From Hyalella azteca (Eukaryota > Arthropoda > Malacostraca > Amphipoda > Hyalellidae), in the NCBI RefSeq assembly GCF_000764305.2, contig NW_025946712.1, positions 62,001 to 126,000 of the forward strand: a stretch of 64,000 nt of DNA, given 5' to 3'. The notes below the pieces were generated by a model, which was given only the letters and a program-made list of their open reading frames with translations, ran no database searches and had not been told where the DNA came from. How positions within the stretch are numbered: the first letter of the stretch is position 1; the number at the start of each line of letters is the position of its first letter. Positions 58,191-64,000 of this stretch are shown piece by piece. The position numbers and the translations under genes were made by a program.

Positions 58191-58862
58191 GTTTGTCTAA
58201 TAGGCCTAATGTAAAATATGCACAATATAAAACAATTTTTCCTGCTTGCATCCTGAATTAGGTTCACCTAATAATGTTCTGTACTACCTTCAAATGGCTT
58301 CAATAACGAATATTAAGTCGTGACAGTAATTTATGTCGCCGCATTCACTTTGTTGCTCGTCGGTAAAACCATTTAATAACGAACTTAAGTGCAATTTACT
58401 GTATTCACTTGAATTTAAGCCGATTAAGCGTATTCTAAAATCTAAATAATTGTGAAAAAGTCTGAATGTATATTTTTACTAAAGCAAATATTCACTAGTA
58501 AAATTAAGTGTGAAGTCACCTCCTGTTTCAGCTCTATTGTAAATATTACGCCTTTCTTCCTGAAGTACGTAGTAAGCAAGACGTGTATATGAGTCACAAG
58601 AACTGTTTAGTCAGCAGCTGCACAACACTAGAGTTGTGCTGAACACACTTGTGCGCGTAGTGTTTAGTCACAGACTCACAGGTGGTAGAAGCATTAGCAT
58701 TTGTAAAAAACTCTTCTCATACGTGTGAAATTTTCTACATTGACTGCATGCCGAGCTATCTCATAATTATATATAATTTGAACGACTGCAAAGTGCAAAC
58801 TAACAAATGCGTTTATCTACAATATCGTGCGACAACCTTGAAACATCTACGCATCTGCCCCG

Positions 58863-58984
58863 AACCTACCTGCTACACATGAGCCATGTACGCACAACTG
58901 GCAGGTACACATGAGCCATGTACGCACAACTGGCAGGTACACACGAGCCATGTACGCACAACTGGCAGGTACACATGAGCCATN
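58863..58984. repeat. 32-bp tandem repeat, with an N
   Basis: Just under four units of ACATGAGCCATGTACGCACA plus ACTGGCAGGTAC, nearly identical. The array ends at an undetermined base (58984), so the true copy number may be collapsed in the assembly. Confidence 0.9.
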
Positions 58985-59616
58985 CATTACTGCTAAATCG
59001 GAGATTTCACATTTTCTTTGGAAGCCGCAGTTCTCATGAAGGAGTTGGGGAAAAAATGAGGGGAAACACACCTCGTAAATTACCCGCCTGTCACTCTTGT
59101 GGTGAAGGGGAGCACAATAAGGGGCGAGTAATAATGGTTGGCCAGTGGTCTGGCCTCGGCCAGTTAGTTTTAGTCACCGCAGGCCATTCCTCGGCCACCT
59201 AAGAGACGGCCGCAGCCCCTTAGATGGGTGCTGGCTCAGGTATCATATTACAAAGGCAACAAGCTCGAGCGCAGCAACTTGCCGATCTGAACACAGAACA
59301 AGGGTTCCACATCCTTGTCGCGAATTTCTCGCTCACGGACTTCGCCGCACTGTGACTACAGGCCTTAATGGTGCACAAAATTTGTGGTGCCCGGCGGCGC
59401 TCCCCCATTGTTAACTTATGATCGAATATTTGCAACGGAAAAATACAGAACTGCCCCTTAATTGTCTCCATTAACAAATACGAATCATGAATATGTCTTT
59501 GATTATCAAACAAAGATAGAGAATAGTAATATACATGGGAATACTCAAAGAATCATATTTATAAAATAACATTTTATAAATGTTATTATTCAGATAAGAA
59601 TTTGAAAGGGACAGTA

Positions 59617-59860
59617 TTAACCCTCTACCTCCTGACACGAGTAACCGGAGCAATATTGTCACAAGCCTACTTCCCAAAAAGGATACGTTCTAGTGAGCGT
59701 AAAATGACTTTCCACTGATGGTTGCCGCCACGTACGACAAATTTAAAATGTTCTCTGTTGCGTGCAACCGTTTTCAGGTTGCTACACTCAATAGTTTACG
59801 TATAATTTAAGTTGAAAGTTATGTTCCCGGAGAGTGACATACGCGGCGGTAGAGGGCTAA
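59617..59860. mobile_element. piggyBac-type MITE, second copy
   Basis: Inverted ends CCCTCTACCTCC and GGCGGTAGAGGG, flanked by TTAA on the left and CTAA (a mutated target site) on the right. The body is the reverse complement of 12305-12625 but lacks its internal 83-bp duplication, so the single-unit form is probably ancestral. Confidence 0.82.
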
Positions 59861-60103
59861 AATGCACATGGTGTCAGATGGAAGCTGAATCCCGATACCC
59901 GATGGCTGCGTGTTGTTGAACTGTAGCGGCAACCCGTACAGGGGTAGTCCTGTATAATTAGCGTTTGTGCTTTGCTTTGTTGGACATACAACTTGGTTAT
60001 TTATAGTACCCGTTATTACTTCAGAATAATATTTGGCAACATCTCTTACTTTACATTTGTAAACTCTATCCTAGCATTATTTTAATTCGACTCTAAATTT
60101 GTA

Positions 60104-60241
60104 TTTTTAGCGCATTTTCTCATTTATGGAAAAAATACACTATTGTGCTCGCCATGTCCGTCTGTCCGTGACCTCAAGTTTTCGTCGACGAGAAAATGCG
60201 CTCTCTGTCACTCACTGCAGTGAGTACTGAGTTATATTTTT
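60104..60241 (+). repeat. Hairpin-ended interspersed repeat, copy 4
   Basis: Plus-strand copy with only two CTGTCCGT-type units, the shortest array of the four. It keeps the GCGCATTTTCTC and GAGAAAATGCGC ends and the CTCACTGCAGTGAG palindrome. Confidence 0.85.
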
Positions 60242-61727
60242 TATCACTAGCTGTACTGGACAATATTACAATTTCTCATATCCAAATGATTAAAAAAATT
60301 TCTGGCAATTACGATGGACTCTTAGCACCCAAAGCAAGATTACTGAAGTTCTTCATAGTGTTAGGTTTGAATCTCACCAACTCCCAGCAAACCTAGTTTT
60401 TTATCCAATTCATTTTCAGAAAAACGGTTCATTCTACACCGATTACTCTTATCTGAAGTGAATCTGTTAATCCTTGAACCATATGTACGAACAGGTTCTT
60501 AATTTAAAAATTAAGTTGCAACCTCTGCATCTCTTCTCTGCTCTCATTAGAATAACTGAATATGCAAAAAAACATTTAGAAATTAGTATACTAAAATGAT
60601 AACATGGCTCGATCTATTAATTATTAGGTCGCATATAAGCAACCACATATGCTCATACTTCTACCTACGTGAACGAATTAATTACAACTTTGCGTTATTA
60701 CTAAATTAATTCTCATCACGAATAATGTACTCGTTAGTTACATAAGCATTAAAATTTCATGCGCTGTTGACACTAATGTTTGAAAATACTTCTCATTAGC
60801 ATAGCACGAGGACTCTTAGCTGCTCCTGATATCTCTTGAAGCGACAAGCTATCGTTTTTTTTTCCAAAAATAATATTCACTTAACACGATTCAAATCCGA
60901 TGCCCTGTAAAGATAACTCATCTCACTTACCAGTACGTCTGATGAAAACACAACCGATGGTTTCTATGTATGTAAATATCTGCGTGTGCGTTTAAACTGT
61001 AGGTGTACAAAGGTATACGCGTGTGTCAGAGGAGTAGACTGTCTGCCAAACTACACTGCCAGACTTGGCTCTGACCTGCATATATAGAAACTGCACCTCT
61101 ACATCTAGACGCGAGCGTGTTTCTGTAGGAACCTCCTAGTGGATAGCATTCGACTCATTTTCTTTGCACTTAATTTATGTCTGCGATAAAAATTTATTCT
61201 CTAACATTATTGATTAAAAAATTAAAAAACGGTCGAATTCCGATGACGGTTGTGAAACAAATTATTTTATAACTTTTAAATGCGCATTGAGCACTCGATG
61301 CTCATTGAGCGCATACAAAATGTAGGTACTCTTTAAAAATAAAATTAAAAACAATAAAATTGATGAAGTTGCATTCCATGGATATTATGTTCGGGCTGTT
61401 AAAGAATAGAATGAAACTTTGTTGCGATTAAATTCTTTACCTACAGAACAAGAGCTACTCGTTCCTCGTGCCTAGATGTGAAGCTTAACTGCTGCTTATG
61501 TCGTGAACGGCACATCCAGTCGAAGGCTCTCAAGGCTACGAGGATGTTTACGACGGGCAATATATGATGCAAATTTGCAATGTTTTTCCCGGAGCAATTT
61601 GAAGTATAAATACTATGTATAAAAAAATCCTTGCCATGGTACATGCTAAGAAGTATTAAGTAAAATAAAATGAATCAGTGGCCATTGAAAATTTGGACGC
61701 TGTGCCTGTTGACTCTTATGTTTAAAC

Positions 61728-62155
61728 AACATACTGTCTAAACAACAGACAGACATCAAACGTAACGAAAACCGCACAGGGCCAAGAAAAAACTAATAAT
61801 TCGAACTAGTCGAAAATACAAAAAAATTTATTTAATAAGGAGCAAAACTGGCACACAAATGTCTGAAATTGGAGATGACTTTGGCCCTCGCTCGAATAAG
61901 GTCCGTGTCGCACCCGTGCAGTCCGACGATTGGGAAGCTACTGGAATAAGACAGAAGTTTCACCTTTCGTTTCAGTTATGGATTTAAAGTAATAGTTGTA
62001 GTATTAGTTATATAGCTAAAGCCATATAGTTATAGAATTTGGTATAGTAATGTTATTGTTGCAGTTATAAGGTAATAGTTTTAGTTATAAGGTAATAGTT
62101 TATAAGGTAATAGTTAGACATACCGTCTAAACAGCAGACAGACATCAAACGTATG
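61728..62155. repeat. Pair of ~40-bp direct repeats 390 bp apart
   Basis: Both copies read CAGACAGACATCAAACGTA, preceded by TGTCTAAACAA or CGTCTAAACAG, with about three differences over 38-40 bp. They bracket about 350 bp that includes a TAGTTATAAGG microsatellite. They may be the ends of a small element or a local duplication. Confidence 0.7.
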
Positions 62156-63198
62156 GCTTGGTTATTCCTTATTATTTTTGATCGCGTCGGCAATTCTGAT
62201 CTCAAAGTTTGTCTTCAATGTCGTAATTATGGAATTATATCGCTACATTGCTTCATTGGTGCTTAAAAAGCTGCATAATTAATTTCGAAAAGGGTAAGCG
62301 AGTTTAGATTGAAGAATATCCTGAGTTTGACTGATTACGTAGATATGTGTTTTATATAAGAGAAATGCTGGGAACTTTTTGGATAGCTATGCATTCGACG
62401 AATGTAACTTGTGCTTGTCGAGCCGTATTTATTTTGGGTACAAGGCTTTAGTATCTAATTTATCTAACTGAATATTACATAATGTGTTCTATAGGCTTCC
62501 AAAACGTCACCTATCAGGCATTGAGTGTCTTATGCGCAGATAACGAATAGGTATCGATATGCCACCTACATCTCATTTAAAAGTAGGTATTATAGACGAA
62601 CTACAGCTATCAGGGACGAAAACTTGTGATTGGATGAGGCGTCTGCGTTTTGGTCAGTATTTACGAACCTAAATATTAAGTTCTCCAATGTAGTTTTCTG
62701 AAAATGATTCAAGTTTGTAACGAAAGAGAATTAAATTTACACGCCTTTAAATATTCTTGCTCATTCTTGAGGTCAACGGTACTGCGCAACAACACATAAG
62801 CGATCTCTATTTCATCAAATACAAAACGCTTTTCATACTTCTCAAGAAATGCCTCTCATGTGCACAATTTCAGCCAGGCAGTCATACGGCCTTCAAACGA
62901 CTTCTGCCCTTCCTCCGCAGTTAGACCGTCCTTAGATCTGCTTTATCAAACGTCTTTTATTGCTCTTATTCAATTCTTACTTCATCGACACATTTTCTAA
63001 TATCACATAATGCAAGAAATTATTAAGATTTTAATCAAGCAATCACTATATTACTTCAATTGGTTGATTCATACAAGGCATAAATAAGTTCGGCCTTGCT
63101 GGCTGCTATTGCGCTGCATATAAGATAGGTGGGGCAACGACCTTGGCAACGCATATCTTGTCTACGAGTGCTGCTGATATGCTGCTGCCGAGGCTCTC

Positions 63199-63320
63199 AT
63201 AGAATACAATAGAATAGAAGTGTCGGCACTGAAGAAATAGGCCCATGACTTGTTGCCGATTCTTGAATTTTTCGTGACTTGATTCACAAGGGGCCTTTGG
63301 AACCCGATCTTTCATGCCAT
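63199..63320 (-). repeat. LINE-family 3' tail copy
   Basis: Minus-strand copy beginning AAAGATCGGGTTCCAAAGGC and ending AACAAGTCATGGGCC, TCAGTGCCGACACTTC and a TATTC microsatellite. It is very similar to 41272-41392. Confidence 0.72.
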
Positions 63321-63498
63321 ACTACAGTCTTCCTACTCCTGAACAATGCAGTGCACCTCTAACAAACCGGTTTACTGCATGGTAATTCTAATAGCTGCCT
63401 GGCAATACAAGAGCTATGTGAGTTAGTCATGTGCCAAGGGAACCAGGAGTAAATCGTATGATTCCATTGTGAACCTTAGTATTTAGTTTCATTGGTAT

Positions 63499-63990
63499 TT
63501 GTTTGGGACGTGTCAGTCCCAGGCCACGATGGTTCGCCGCCTCTGATTATCGTTCATCCGCCCTCATTTGGGCCACCTGATGCACGATGCTGTTGCTTGC
63601 TTCTCGCCGCTGGTAGTGTTGCAGGGGAGGTCGATCTGGAATTGTGCTCAGGAACACGTCCAGTCATCTCTTGAAGGTCACCAGGGTGAACTCCCCCTCT
63701 CTTAGATCCTTTGGTAGGACGTTAAACAGCCTCGGCCCGGCCACGGAGAGTGATCCTTCCCGCAGGGATTGAAATCTGACCGCCGATCTGTTACGTAGTG
63801 GGGGGATCTTGCACAGTCTCCCCCTTCTTTCGTTCTGGTGTGTCTCAATCTTGAAGGTCTCGCTTTCGAAGTTTGGTGCCATTCCGGCTATCATTTTCTA
63901 TGTGTACAGAATGACATACCTCTCCCTTTTCCTCTGCAATGAGTACAGACCCAGTCGCTGTACGGAGTACGTTATGAAACTTGTAAACGA
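63499..63990 (-). mobile_element. LINE ORF2 C-terminal remnant
   Basis: On the minus strand the frame reads LGLYSLQRKRERYVILYT, a stop (TAG) where Trp is usual, then KMIAGMAPNFES, RRGRLCKIPPLRNRSAV, SLSVAGPRLFNVLPKDLRE and, after another stop, LDVFLSTIPDRPPLQHY. This is the conserved C-terminal tail of CR1/L2-type LINE ORF2. The in-frame stops make it a relic. Further 5' parts would lie beyond the window edge. Confidence 0.85.
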
Positions 63991-64000
63991 ATGTGCACTA

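Larger units (their letters stand above)
58191..63498. other. Probable 4E-BP intron 1 with repeats
   Basis: No exon continuing 4E-BP was seen. The stretch contains a 32-bp tandem repeat with an undetermined base (58863-58984), a MITE (59617-59860), a hairpin repeat (60104-60241), a pair of 40-bp direct repeats (61728 and 62116), TATAG-rich microsatellite sequence near 61990-62118 and a LINE tail (63199-63320). Overlapping frames on both strands at 59145-59513 resemble no known protein. Confidence 0.5.

Noticed and set aside
59145..59513. Overlapping frames on both strands (89 and 97 codons)
   Set aside because: Cys/Arg-rich translations with no family resemblance; probably decayed repeat sequence.
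63106..63315. 69-codon minus-strand frame resembling one at 41280-41390
   Set aside because: The similarity is due to the shared LINE tail; it is non-coding 3' sequence.

Overview
The window is AT-rich animal nuclear DNA with GT-AG introns, multi-exon genes and many decayed transposons. An arthropod is suggested. The 4E-BP first exon resembles insect Thor, there is a cluster of UDP-glycosyltransferases with signal peptides and C-terminal membrane anchors, and the mobile elements are Penelope-like, CR1/L2-like LINE, mariner and piggyBac-type. A crustacean (for example an amphipod) is plausible because PARN is present and introns are moderate, but the species cannot be fixed from the sequence.

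Layout. 1-600: fragments of a Penelope-like reverse transcriptase and perhaps a LINE. 781-9555 (+): poly(A)-specific ribonuclease PARN in 13 exons with an open frame of 976 codons. 9556-13713: intergenic, with a TTAA-flanked MITE. 13714-19476 (-): SLC25A21, the mitochondrial 2-oxodicarboxylate carrier, in 7 exons and 303 codons. 19477-23648: intergenic. 23649-51665: three UDP-glycosyltransferase genes, A (-), B (+) and C (-), each reconstructing to 7 exons and 517 codons. A and B are head to head; B and C are tail to tail. 51666-58048: intergenic, with a LINE 3' end and one unidentified ORF. 58049-58190 (+): first coding exon of an eIF4E-binding protein (Thor/4E-BP). The rest, to the window end, is probably its first intron plus repeats, ending in a LINE remnant.

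Functions. PARN trims poly(A) tails and 4E-BP restrains cap-dependent initiation, so both act on mRNA use, but nothing shows they are co-regulated. SLC25A21 serves lysine and tryptophan breakdown. The UGTs are predicted ER-membrane enzymes conjugating sugars to small lipophilic compounds.

Most notable observations. (1) The three UGT genes are mosaics: exon 1, the first two thirds of exon 5 and the core of exon 7 are nearly identical and GC-rich, while exons 2, 3, 4 and 6 are strongly diverged, as expected from repeated gene conversion. (2) UGT B and C share a 167-bp partial duplication of the last exon, giving an alternative terminal exon that would drop the membrane anchor. (3) UGT C has Asn where the family's catalytic Asp is expected. 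(4) A tRNA-derived SINE shares its 3' tail with a LINE family present in about ten copies here. (5) Three genes carry tandem duplications that cross an exon boundary. Exon coordinates were derived by hand from reading frame, splice consensus and protein similarity recalled from family knowledge; no alignment or transcript data were available.
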